NCBI GenBank assembly: GCA_016926315.1
Contig: JAFGOU010000470.1
Location: 1-9,485, forward strand
Direction: 5' to 3'
DNA from: Chitinispirillaceae bacterium
Lineage (GTDB): Bacteria; Fibrobacterota; Chitinivibrionia; Chitinivibrionales; Chitinispirillaceae
Length of the DNA: 9,485 bases
Shown: positions 1 through 5,266 of the stretch, in pieces
How the letters are laid out: every line of letters begins with the position of its first letter
Position numbering within the stretch: position 1 is the first letter of the stretch
Position numbers and translations under genes: made by a program
Notes under the pieces: generated by a model
The model's database searches: none
What the model was told of the DNA's origin: nothing
What the model saw: only the letters and a program-made list of their open reading frames with translations

Positions 1-5
1 AGCTT

Positions 6-81
6 GCCGATGTAGCTCAGTTGATAGAGCAGCTGATTTGTAATCAGCTGGTCGGGGGTTTGAGTCCCTCCATCGGCTCCA
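6..81 (+). tRNA. tRNA-Thr, anticodon TGT
   Basis: This is a complete cloverleaf. A 7-bp acceptor stem pairs 6-12 with 71-77, the D stem is 15-18/27-30, the anticodon stem is 32-36/44-48 with loop 37-43 and anticodon TGT at 39-41, and the T stem is 54-58/66-70. It decodes ACA and, by wobble, other threonine codons. The discriminator is T78 and the CCA end is encoded (79-81), unlike the other four tRNAs here. The D loop reads GA where almost all tRNAs have G18-G19, and the T loop has T where C56 is expected, which suggests an A19-U56 elbow pair. It is the first gene of a Thr-Tyr-Gly-Thr-tuf array in the same order as in E. coli. Its promoter lies upstream of the window. Confidence 0.96.
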
Positions 82-91
82 TGGATTAACT

Positions 92-174
92 GGGTAGGTG
101 CCCGAGCGGCTAAAGGGGATGGACTGTAAATCCATTGGCTTACGCCTACGGTGGTTCGAACCCACCCCTGCCCA
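92..174 (+). tRNA. tRNA-Tyr, anticodon GTA
   Basis: This is a class II tRNA. The acceptor stem pairs 92-98 with 167-173 (one G-T wobble), the anticodon stem is 119-123/131-135, and the anticodon is GTA at 126-128. A long variable arm lies between the anticodon and T stems, as expected for bacterial tRNA-Tyr. The T stem is 150-154/162-166 with a normal TTCGAAC loop. The discriminator is A174 and no CCA is encoded, so the end must be added by CCA-adding enzyme. It lies 10 nt after tRNA-Thr and is probably processed from the same transcript. Confidence 0.96.
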
Positions 175-179
175 TGAAA

Positions 180-277
180 ATTGAAGATTGCGGATTGTAG
201 ATTGCGGAATGGAAAAAATAGTAAAGATGTATTCTCGTTTTTCAACCGGCAATCGTCATTCGTCAATCTACAATCGT
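180..277. repeat. Heptamer-based inverted repeat in the Tyr-Gly tRNA spacer
   Basis: The left arm is built of 7-bp units: ATTGAAG, ATTGCGG, ATTGTAG, ATTGCGG (180-207). The right arm has the reverse-complement type units CAATCGT, CATTCGT, CAATCTA, CAATCGT (250-277). The arms contain a perfect 12-bp inverted match, 193-204 with 264-275. After two mismatches, five more pairs follow (207-211 with 257-261), around a loop of about 45 nt that is AT-rich on its 5' side. There is no coding potential: an open frame across it runs into tRNA-Gly. It looks like a dispersed short tandem/palindromic intergenic repeat rather than a tRNA processing signal, but copy number cannot be judged from this window. 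Confidence 0.75.
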
Positions 278-280
278 AAC

Positions 281-353
281 GCGGGTATAGCTCAATTGGT
301 AGAGCTCCACCCTTCCAAGGTGGCTGTTGTGAGTTCGAGTCTCATTGCCCGCT
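281..353 (+). tRNA. tRNA-Gly, anticodon TCC
   Basis: The acceptor stem pairs 281-287 with 346-352 (one G-T wobble). The D arm is standard, with GG in the loop. The anticodon stem is 307-311/319-323 and the anticodon is TCC at 314-316, reading GGA and GGG. The T loop has the normal TTCGAGT. The discriminator is T353 and no CCA is encoded. It sits after the inverted heptamer repeat and 8 nt before the second tRNA-Thr, in the position of E. coli glyT. Confidence 0.96.
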
Positions 354-361
354 ATTACCAT

Positions 362-435
362 GCCCATGTAGCTCAGTAGGTAGAGCACATCCTTGGTAAG
401 GATGAGGTTCACCGGTTCGATCCCGGTCGTGGGCT
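362..435 (+). tRNA. tRNA-Thr, anticodon GGT
   Basis: The acceptor stem pairs 362-368 with 428-434 (one T-G wobble). The anticodon stem is 388-392/400-404 and the anticodon is GGT at 395-397, reading ACC and ACU. The D loop (GG) and T loop (TTCGATC) are standard, in contrast to the other tRNA-Thr at the start of the window. The discriminator is T435 and no CCA is encoded. A T-rich stretch follows (436-445), but no separate hairpin, so read-through into tuf is expected, as in the E. coli thrT-tufB arrangement. Confidence 0.96.
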
Positions 436-530
436 TTTCTTTTTTGAACGACGGCTGTTATTGAAGGATGAAAAAGAGTAACGGACAATAAAAACCCAAA
501 AACTTATTCACCATATCCTGAGAGGTTTCC

Positions 531-1736
531 ATGTCAAAGGAAAAGTTTGAACGAAACAAGCCACACGTAAACGTCGGGACCATCGGCCACGTCGACCATG
601 GAAAAACCACGTTGACCGCCGCGATTACCAGGGTCATGGCAGCCAAGGGCCTTGCAAAGTTTATATCCTACGATGAAGTGGCAAAAGCCTCGGAGTCGCA
701 GGGCCGTCGCGACGAGACGAAAATCCTCACCATCGCAACTTCGCATGTCGAGTATTCGACCGCGAAGCGTCATTACGCGCACGTGGATTGTCCGGGACAT
801 GCCGACTACGTCAAAAACATGATCACCGGCGCCGCTCAGATGGACGGTGCGATACTCGTGGTGAGCGCGGCCGACGGTCCGATGCCGCAGACCCGTGAGC
901 ATATCCTTCTCGCCCGCCAGGTCGGCGTACCCCACATCGTCGTGTTCCTGAACAAGGTCGATGTGGTCGACGATCCCGAACTTCTCGAACTGGTCGACAT
1001 GGAGATCCGCGAACTTCTGACCAAGTACAAGTTCCCAGGCGATAAAACCCCGATTATCCGCGGCAGCGCAATCCAGGCGCTTACGAATCCCGACGATCCC
1101 GAAAAAACCAAGTGCATCATGGAACTCATGCAGGCCATCGATGATTACATTCCCGATCCGCAGCGTGAAACCGACAAGCCGTTTCTGATGTCGGTCGAAG
1201 ACGTTTTTTCCATCACGGGCCGCGGTACGGTTGCGACGGGCCGTGTCGAGCGCGGCATGGTAAAGGTCGGCGACGAATGCGAACTGGTTGGCCTGCGTGA
1301 TACGCGCAAGAGTGTGGTGACCGGCGTTGAGATGTTCCGTAAATTGCTCGACCAGGCGCAGGCCGGCGACAATATCGGCTGTCTGCTCCGCGGTATCGAC
1401 AAAAACGACGTCGAACGCGGGATGGTGCTTGCCAAACCGGGCAGCATTACCCCGCATAAGAAGTTCAAGGCTGAAGTGTACGTGCTTTCCAAGGAAGAGG
1501 GTGGACGTCATACGCCGTTTTTCAGCGGGTACCGTCCGCAGTTTTACTTCCGTACCACCGACGTTACCGGCAACCTTAAGCTCGCCGAAGGTGTGGAGAT
1601 GATCATGCCGGGCGACAATGCGGCGCTGGAAGTCGAACTGATAGCACCGGTTGCGCTTGAAAAAGAGGTGCACTTTGCAATTCGCGAAGGCGGCCGGACG
1701 GTTGGCGCGGGTGTCGTGACTGAAGTCATAGAATAA
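531..1736 (+). CDS. tuf: Elongation factor Tu with a divergent switch I
   Basis: EF-Tu is the GTPase that carries aminoacyl-tRNA to the ribosomal A site. It has 401 residues against about 394 in E. coli. The G domain has the P-loop GHVDHGKT (19-26), DCPGH with the catalytic-type His (86-90), NKVD (141-144) and GSA (178-180). Domains 2 and 3 look normal, with [17 protein letters not shown] and [13 protein letters not shown] segments. The start is the ATG after AGAGG at 521-525. The odd part is switch I: the canonical effector segment ending in EEKARGITI is replaced, at residues 50-68, by a longer segment ending in TKILTI. The spacing from P-loop to DCPGH is 5 residues greater than in E. coli. 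The Mg-coordinating Thr (T67) and the following Ile remain. The reading frame is intact and neither alternative frame restores the canonical motif, so a sequencing frameshift is unlikely. The family assignment is certain; the meaning of the variant is unknown. Confidence 0.98.
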   Translation: MSKEKFERNKPHVNVGTIGHVDHGKTTLTAAITRVMAAKGLAKFISYDEVAKASESQGRRDETKILTIATSHVEYSTAKRHYAHVDCPGHADYVKNMITGAAQMDGAILVVSAADGPMPQTREHILLARQVGVPHIVVFLNKVDVVDDPELLELVDMEIRELLTKYKFPGDKTPIIRGSAIQALTNPDDPEKTKCIMELMQAIDDYIPDPQRETDKPFLMSVEDVFSITGRGTVATGRVERGMVKVGDECELVGLRDTRKSVVTGVEMFRKLLDQAQAGDNIGCLLRGIDKNDVERGMVLAKPGSITPHKKFKAEVYVLSKEEGGRHTPFFSGYRPQFYFRTTDVTGNLKLAEGVEMIMPGDNAALEVELIAPVALEKEVHFAIREGGRTVGAGVVTEVIE

Positions 1737-1771
1737 GGGTTGTTTAACCTCTTTTAGAGCGGATGGCACCT

Positions 1772-1924
1772 ATGCCCAGAGAAAAAATTACCCTGGAATG
1801 CACTTCGTGCAAGCAGCGGAATTATGAAACGACCAAGAACAAGCGCACCCATTCGGGGCGTGTTGAATTCATTAAATTCTGCCGTTTTGAACGCAAGCGG
1901 ACTGCACACAAAGAGGCGAAGTAA
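1772..1924 (+). CDS. rpmG: 50S ribosomal protein L33, three-cysteine form
   Basis: This is a 50-residue basic protein beginning MPREKITLECTSCKQRNY and ending in HKEAK, the usual length and signature of bacterial L33 (TTKNKR at 20-25), a large-subunit protein near the E site. Zinc-binding L33 has two CxxC pairs. Here the first pair is intact (C10, C13), but the second is C37-x-x-E40, with Glu in place of the last Cys. Known L33 types keep four Cys or lose them all, so this looks intermediate, although Glu might still act as a ligand. No strong Shine-Dalgarno is seen, only GGATGG at 1761-1766. The gene starts 35 nt after tuf and is probably co-transcribed with it. It precedes tRNA-Trp and secE, its common place in many bacteria. 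Confidence 0.95.
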   Translation: MPREKITLECTSCKQRNYETTKNKRTHSGRVEFIKFCRFERKRTAHKEAK

Positions 1925-1976
1925 GCGCGGACCTGAAACGGGCGGCGAGAGAGAGTGCGTTGTCTGCGTCGGGATT

Positions 1977-2004
1977 TTGCGAAAAAGGGTCACGGGCTTA
2001 TGTA
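1977..2004 (+). promoter_or_regulatory. Possible sigma70-type promoter for tRNA-Trp/secE
   Basis: TTGCGA (1977-1982) and TATGTA (1999-2004) are separated by 16 nt, and the tRNA begins 15 nt after the second element. Each hexamer departs from consensus at two or more positions. Position in the rpmG-tRNA gap supports it, but transcription from the tuf side is equally possible because no terminator is seen. Confidence 0.3.
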
Positions 2005-2019
2005 TCGTCGAAAAAATAT

Positions 2020-2092
2020 AGGTCTGTAGCTCAATTGGTAGAGTAGCGGTCTCCAAAACCGTTGGTTGGGGGTTCGAGTCCCTCCAGGCCTG
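2020..2092 (+). tRNA. tRNA-Trp, anticodon CCA
   Basis: The acceptor stem pairs 2020-2026 with 2085-2091. The anticodon stem is 2046-2050/2058-2062 with anticodon CCA at 2053-2055. The T stem is 2068-2072/2080-2084 around TTCGAGT. The discriminator is G2092, the usual bacterial tRNA-Trp identity base. No 3' CCA is encoded. It lies between rpmG and secE, a placement seen in many bacterial phyla, and ends 18 nt before the secE start. Confidence 0.96.
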
Positions 2093-2110
2093 TTTTCAAA
2101 GAGAGTGTTC

Positions 2111-2302
2111 ATGCAGAAGATCATACAATATTTAAAAGACGTCCAGGGCGAAATGATGAAGGTGACCTGGCCGACGAAAAACGAGCTTTTCGGCGGAACG
2201 GTTCTGGTCATTATTTTTTCTCTTCTCATGGCTATTTTTGTGAAGCTGTGTGATTGGGGGGTTTCGAGTCTGGTCAAGCTTTTCATGCAGGCAAACTGGT
2301 AA
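2111..2302 (+). CDS. secE: Preprotein translocase subunit SecE
   Basis: This is a short, 63-residue SecE, the essential partner of SecY in the inner-membrane protein-conducting channel. The amphipathic N-terminal helix leads to the family signature KVTWPT (17-22). A single hydrophobic membrane segment follows at about residues 28-46, then a short C-terminal tail. This is the minimal one-helix form, without the two extra helices of E. coli SecE. I chose the ATG at 2111, preceded by GAGAG (2101-2105). The longer open frame would start inside tRNA-Trp and would add 15 residues that match nothing in the family. It is followed 20 nt later by nusG, the near-universal secE-nusG pair. Confidence 0.95.
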   Translation: MQKIIQYLKDVQGEMMKVTWPTKNELFGGTVLVIIFSLLMAIFVKLCDWGVSSLVKLFMQANW

Positions 2303-2322
2303 AGGAATATAGAGGAACCACC

Positions 2323-2853
2323 ATGGCAGCGCGATGGTATGTCGTACACACCTATTCCGGTCAGGAAGGCAAAGTTTTTCAGTATCTCAGCGACCTGATC
2401 GCGGCGGGTGATTTCGGTGAAAATCTCAAGCAGGTGCTCATGCCGACACAGGACGTGGTCCAGGTGAAAAACGGAAAGAAAACAAAGACGACGCGTAAAT
2501 TTTTCCCCAGTTATGTGCTTGTAGAAATGGAAATTACCAAGGAGACCATGCATGCGGTGCAGAATGCGGCCGGCGTGACCGGTTTTATCGGTGGCAACAA
2601 ACCGCAGCCGCTCCGCGAGGAAGAGGTCCGCCGGATCCTTGGTCAGACTGAAAAAACGGTCCGGCAGCAGATTTCCGAAGTGCCGTTCGAAATAGGCGAC
2701 GCGGTCAAGATCAAGGAGGGTCCGTTCAAGGATTTCGACGGCGTGGTCGATGAGATACATCCGGAAAAAGGAAAGATCAAGGTGATGGTCAGCGTATTCG
2801 GCCGATCGACACCTGTCGAAGTCGATTTCATTCATGTCAGTCCAATAAGTTGA
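2323..2853 (+). CDS. nusG: Transcription elongation/antitermination factor NusG
   Basis: NusG binds the clamp of RNA polymerase, suppresses pausing, and links polymerase to Rho or to the ribosome. The protein has 176 residues, close to E. coli's 181. The N-terminal NGN domain opens with WYVVHTYSGQE (5-15) and includes FFPSYVLVEM (60-69). The KOW domain starts near residue 122 and carries GDAVKIKEGPFKDFDG (125-140). The ATG at 2323 follows AGAGGA at 2311-2316. A longer frame from 2254 overlaps secE by 49 nt and adds a non-homologous leader, so I rejected it. No large insertion is present between the domains. The next gene, rplK, starts 15 nt downstream. Confidence 0.97.
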   Translation: MAARWYVVHTYSGQEGKVFQYLSDLIAAGDFGENLKQVLMPTQDVVQVKNGKKTKTTRKFFPSYVLVEMEITKETMHAVQNAAGVTGFIGGNKPQPLREEEVRRILGQTEKTVRQQISEVPFEIGDAVKIKEGPFKDFDGVVDEIHPEKGKIKVMVSVFGRSTPVEVDFIHVSPIS

Positions 2854-2868
2854 TGGGAGTGTACTACT

Positions 2869-3294
2869 TTGGCTAAGAAAGTCATAGCACAGGTCAAGCT
2901 TCAGATTCCCGGTGGCGCCGCCAACCCGGCACCGCCGGTTGGACCGGCCCTTGGTCAGCAAGGGGTAAACATCATGGAATTCTGCAAGCAGTTCAATGCC
3001 CGGACAAAAGAGGCGAACGGAATGATCACTCCGGTGGTCATTACCGTGTATTCCGACCGTTCATTTACCTTTATCACTAAAACGCCGCCGGTATCGGTAC
3101 TCATTCTCAAGGAGCTGGGCAAGGAAAAAGGCTCGGCCGTTCCTAATAAAGACAAGATTGGCACCATCACCAAGGCGCAGATGAAGAAGATCGCGGAGCT
3201 GAAAATGGCCGATCTTAATGCGGCGAGCGTTGAAGCGGCGATGCGGCTTGTGGCGGGAACGGCTCGAAGCATGGGTGTCACTGCAGAGGAGTAA
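2869..3294 (+). CDS. rplK: 50S ribosomal protein L11
   Basis: L11 binds the GTPase-associated region of 23S rRNA at the base of the L7/L12 stalk. The 141-residue product is of standard length. The N-terminal domain has the proline-rich [17 protein letters not shown] region (14-30), and the C-terminal rRNA-binding domain carries the [17 protein letters not shown] segment. The start is TTG at 2869, 9 nt after GGGAG (2855-2859). The nearby ATG at 2853 is out of frame. Weak start codons in ribosomal protein genes are compatible with translational control. The 113-nt gap to rplA is unusually long for this operon and holds a structured element. Confidence 0.97.
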   Translation: MAKKVIAQVKLQIPGGAANPAPPVGPALGQQGVNIMEFCKQFNARTKEANGMITPVVITVYSDRSFTFITKTPPVSVLILKELGKEKGSAVPNKDKIGTITKAQMKKIAELKMADLNAASVEAAMRLVAGTARSMGVTAEE

Positions 3295-3303
3295 GGTTAC
3301 ATT

Positions 3304-3351
3304 GATGGGAGGTATCTCCTCGCACAATGCGCGGAGGGCCAATTGACCATC
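3304..3351 (+). promoter_or_regulatory. Predicted L1-binding mRNA operator (23S rRNA mimic)
   Basis: The segment folds as stem I GATGG/CCATC (3304-3308 with 3347-3351). An asymmetric internal loop follows, GA on the 5' side and AATTGA on the 3' side (3341-3346). Stem II starts with GG/CC and continues through CTCC/GGAG (3316-3319 with 3333-3336) and CGCA/TGCG with a CAA loop. The GA-GG versus CC-6nt-loop arrangement is that of the L1 site in 23S rRNA and of known L1 operator mRNAs, in which L1 represses its own operon. Here it lies 56 nt upstream of the rplA start rather than before rplK as in E. coli. It is recognised by eye only; no covariance score was computed. Confidence 0.75.
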
Positions 3352-3365
3352 GCCCTTTGACAGAA

Positions 3366-3391
3366 CCGGCTCGGGGCGAAAAAAGAGCCGG
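3366..3391 (+). promoter_or_regulatory. Hairpin abutting the rplA ribosome binding site
   Basis: CCGGCTC (3366-3372) and GAGCCGG (3385-3391) form a perfect 7-bp stem with a 12-nt A-rich loop. The 3' arm ends in the first G of the GGGGGAG Shine-Dalgarno (3391-3397). No T-run follows, so it is not a terminator. It may limit or position ribosome entry at rplA in concert with the upstream L1-type element. Confidence 0.6.
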
Positions 3392-3407
3392 GGGGAGTGT
3401 CTTGGCA

Positions 3408-4097
3408 ATGAAACACGGTAAGAAGTACAACGCGGCGTATAAAAAAGTGGACAAGAACAGGGAGTATGGCCTGGTTGAGGCGTTGGAATTTCTCAAGGCG
3501 AATACCTATTCCAAGTTCGACGAGACGGTGGAGGTCGCCGTCGTTCTCGGTATCGATCCGAAAAAAAGCGAGCAGGCGGTCCGCGGTTCGGTCGTTCTGC
3601 CTAACGGGCTCGGCAAGACCACGCGGGTTCTGGTGTTCGCCCAGGGAGAAAAAGAGACCGAGGCAAAGGAGGCCGGCGCCGATTTCGTCGGCGGCGAGGA
3701 TTTTGCAAAGAAAATCACCGAAGGGTGGCTGGATTTCGATGCGGTGGTCGCATCACCCGACATGATGAAGGTGGTTGGAAAGCTTGGAAAGATACTCGGC
3801 ACACGGGGGCTCATGCCCAACCCGAAGACCGGCACGGTCACCATGGAGGTCGGCAAAGCGGTCCGGGAACTTAAAAAAGGCAAGGCTGACTTCAAGATCG
3901 ACAAAGCCGGTATCCTTCATTCAACGCTCGGCAAACTTTCGTTTGAAGTGCCGAAATTGTCGGAAAACATGAAAGCTTTCATGGAAGCGGTCAACAAGGC
4001 AAAACCGCAGACCGCCAAAGGGCAGTACATTAAGAAGGTATACCTGACCAGTACCATGGGCCAGGGGTTGAAAATCAATCAGAACGATTGCAAATAG
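3408..4097 (+). CDS. rplA: 50S ribosomal protein L1
   Basis: L1 forms the mobile L1 stalk that helps release E-site tRNA, and is typically a translational repressor of the rplK-rplA operon. The 229-residue product is of normal length. It begins [15 protein letters not shown] and contains the family signature [17 protein letters not shown] (127-143). I chose ATG 3408, 10 nt after GGAG (3394-3397). An in-frame TTG at 3402 is closer to the Shine-Dalgarno (4 nt) and would add only two residues, so it cannot be excluded. The longer frame from 3327 reads through the structured leader and gives a non-homologous extension. The upstream L1-type RNA element strongly suggests autoregulation. Confidence 0.97.
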   Translation: MKHGKKYNAAYKKVDKNREYGLVEALEFLKANTYSKFDETVEVAVVLGIDPKKSEQAVRGSVVLPNGLGKTTRVLVFAQGEKETEAKEAGADFVGGEDFAKKITEGWLDFDAVVASPDMMKVVGKLGKILGTRGLMPNPKTGTVTMEVGKAVRELKKGKADFKIDKAGILHSTLGKLSFEVPKLSENMKAFMEAVNKAKPQTAKGQYIKKVYLTSTMGQGLKINQNDCK

Positions 4098-4156
4098 CCG
4101 CGTTCCGATATCCGCGCTCTCAGTTAGGGGGAGCGGCGGATGGGTGGAAGCGGCGG
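4096..4156 (+). promoter_or_regulatory. Structured rplJ leader (candidate L10 control region)
   Basis: A strong hairpin pairs ATCCGC (4110-4115) with GCGGAT (4136-4141) and GCTC (4116-4119) with GAGC (4131-4134), with one bulged G and a loop of about 7 nt. An outer pairing of GCCGC (4097-4101) with GCGGC (4150-4154) could enclose it. AGCGGCGG occurs twice (4132-4139 and 4149-4156), so the two copies may compete for pairing partners. No T-run follows. In many bacteria the L10-L7/L12 complex represses rplJ through such a leader, but I could not match the known L10-leader consensus here. Confidence 0.5.
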
Positions 4157-4193
4157 TTGATGAACGCAGCGATAGTTAACAATAGGAACAACC

Positions 4194-4724
4194 ATGTCGA
4201 CAAAAGCACAGCGTACGGGAGCGATCGAAAAACTTGAACAGGAGTTCAAGGCCGCAAAAGGGATCTACCTGACAGACAATAACAAGATCAATGTCGCCCA
4301 GGTAACCAGATTGCGCGCCGACATCCGGAAGAAAGGCATGCGTTTTCTCGTGGTGAAAAATTCCCTCGCGAAAATTGCCGCCAAACGGTCCGGCAGGGAG
4401 GCGATCGAGAGCTTTTTCAAGGGTCCTACGGCGGTGGTCATCGCCAAGGACGATGCGGTCGCTCCCGCAAAGATTCTAAAGGAATTTCAGAAGGACAATA
4501 AGGATTTACTCGGTGTCAAGACCGCCTATGTGGACGGCTCGGTGTTCGATGCTTTGCAGGTCCTGAAGCTTGCTGATATTCCGAGCCGCGAAGTGCTGCT
4601 GGCGCAGCTTCTGGGATGCCTCAAGGCGCCCATGGGGAATTTCGCCGGCGTGCTTGGCGGGATCCTTACGAAATTCGTCCGCACGCTCGACGCAGTCAGG
4701 GAAAAGAAGGTTGCGGCGGCGTAG
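4194..4724 (+). CDS. rplJ: 50S ribosomal protein L10
   Basis: L10 anchors multiple L7/L12 dimers to the GTPase-associated region of 23S rRNA. The 176-residue length is usual. The N-terminal rRNA-binding domain includes the LTDNNKINVAQVTRLR segment and KNSLAKIAAK. The C-terminal part, from GNFAGVLGGILTKFVRTLD to the end, is the long helix on which L7/L12 N-terminal domains dock. The ATG at 4194 follows TAGGA at 4183-4187. It is followed 48 nt later by rplL, its obligate partner. Translation is likely controlled through the structured leader upstream. Confidence 0.96.
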   Translation: MSTKAQRTGAIEKLEQEFKAAKGIYLTDNNKINVAQVTRLRADIRKKGMRFLVVKNSLAKIAAKRSGREAIESFFKGPTAVVIAKDDAVAPAKILKEFQKDNKDLLGVKTAYVDGSVFDALQVLKLADIPSREVLLAQLLGCLKAPMGNFAGVLGGILTKFVRTLDAVREKKVAAA

Positions 4725-4772
4725 CGCAAGGCAGACAACAACCAATTACCTACCCTTTTATGGAGGTCAACT

Positions 4773-5153
4773 GTGGCTACTGTATCAAAAGAAGAAATTC
4801 TCGAAGCGATCGGCGGGATGACGGTTATAGAGCTTTCCGATCTCATCAAGGCAGTCGAAGAGAAATTCGACGTTAAGGCCGCGGCCCCCGTGGCCGTCGC
4901 CGCCGGCCCGGCCGCCGGCGCCGCCGCTCCCGTTGAGGAGAAGACGGAATTTGACGTCATTCTCAAGAGCGCCGGGGATAAGAAAATCAACGTGATCAAG
5001 GTTGTTCGCGCGTTGACCGGTCTCGGGCTTAAGGAAGCCAAGGATCTGGTCGAGGGTGCTCCGAAACCGGTCAAGGAAGGGGCCACCAAGGACGAAGCCG
5101 AAAAGATCAAAAAGGAACTCGAGGAAAACGGCGCGTCCGTGGAACTCAAATAA
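4773..5153 (+). CDS. rplL: 50S ribosomal protein L7/L12
   Basis: This is the acidic stalk protein, present in several copies per ribosome, that recruits and activates translational GTPases. It has 126 residues: an N-terminal dimerisation and L10-binding domain (about 1-34), an Ala/Pro/Gly-rich hinge (about 35-54), and a C-terminal factor-binding domain with [18 protein letters not shown] and [15 protein letters not shown]. The hinge codons are extremely GC-rich. The start is GTG at 4773 behind a perfect GGAGGT (4762-4767), stronger than that of rplJ, which suits the higher stoichiometry of L7/L12. A strong hairpin with T-runs lies between this gene and rpoB. Confidence 0.98.
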   Translation: MATVSKEEILEAIGGMTVIELSDLIKAVEEKFDVKAAAPVAVAAGPAAGAAAPVEEKTEFDVILKSAGDKKINVIKVVRALTGLGLKEAKDLVEGAPKPVKEGATKDEAEKIKKELEENGASVELK

Positions 5154-5175
5154 ACGTGTTAATTACCGAGGCGTA

Positions 5176-5205
5176 CTGACAATCAATCGCAGCCGATCGT
5201 ATACA
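5176..5205 (+). promoter_or_regulatory. Possible internal promoter upstream of rpoB
   Basis: CTGACA (5176-5181) and TATACA (5200-5205) are separated by 18 nt and are close to sigma70 consensus. However, the predicted start would lie almost at the base of the attenuator hairpin that begins at 5220. This makes a productive promoter less convincing. Confidence 0.3.
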
Positions 5206-5219
5206 TGGTTTTCACTTCA

Positions 5220-5266
5220 GACACGAGACCCCGGAAGCCGGGTGGTTTCGTGTCTTTTCCCGTTTT
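5220..5266 (+). terminator. Attenuator-type terminator between rplL and rpoB
   Basis: 5220-5230 pairs with 5244-5254 (11 bp, one G-T). After a 2-nt bulge, CCGG (5231-5234) pairs with CCGG (5238-5241) around an AAG loop. TTTTCCCGTTTT follows at once. The shape is that of an intrinsic terminator with an interrupted T-tract, so partial read-through is likely. E. coli has a partial terminator in the same gap that lowers rpoBC transcription relative to the ribosomal genes. A second small hairpin (CGTTTT/AAAACG, 5261-5275) overlaps the end of the T-tract. Confidence 0.85.

Noticed and set aside
188..379. 63-codon + strand open frame between tRNA-Tyr and tRNA-Thr
   Set aside because: It is built from the heptamer repeat and the tRNA-Gly gene, with no Shine-Dalgarno and no protein similarity.
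436..530. Possible promoter TTGAAG-N18-ACAATA before tuf
   Set aside because: The -10 element is poor, and the conserved array order suggests co-transcription with the tRNAs. The rest of the gap shows only the tuf ribosome site.
677..740. Frameshift error in tuf as an explanation for the odd switch I
   Set aside because: Reading the other two forward frames here does not restore the canonical EEKARGITI-type segment, and the frame continues normally on both sides.
1736..1755. Terminator-like hairpin AGGgTT-GTTT-AACCT with CTTTT after tuf
   Set aside because: The stem has only five pairs with a bulge and low GC, too weak to call an intrinsic terminator.
534..1769. Long minus-strand open frame (411 codons) covering all of tuf
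   Set aside because: It is a shadow of codon bias in the highly expressed tuf gene; the product has no recognisable family and tuf is certain on the + strand.
1824..2021. 65-codon + strand open frame overlapping rpmG
   Set aside because: It is out of frame with the clear L33 gene and ends at tRNA-Trp; there is no Shine-Dalgarno or family match.
1990..2961. 323-codon minus-strand open frame across tRNA-Trp, secE and nusG
   Set aside because: It overlaps a tRNA and three conserved genes and has no recognisable domains.
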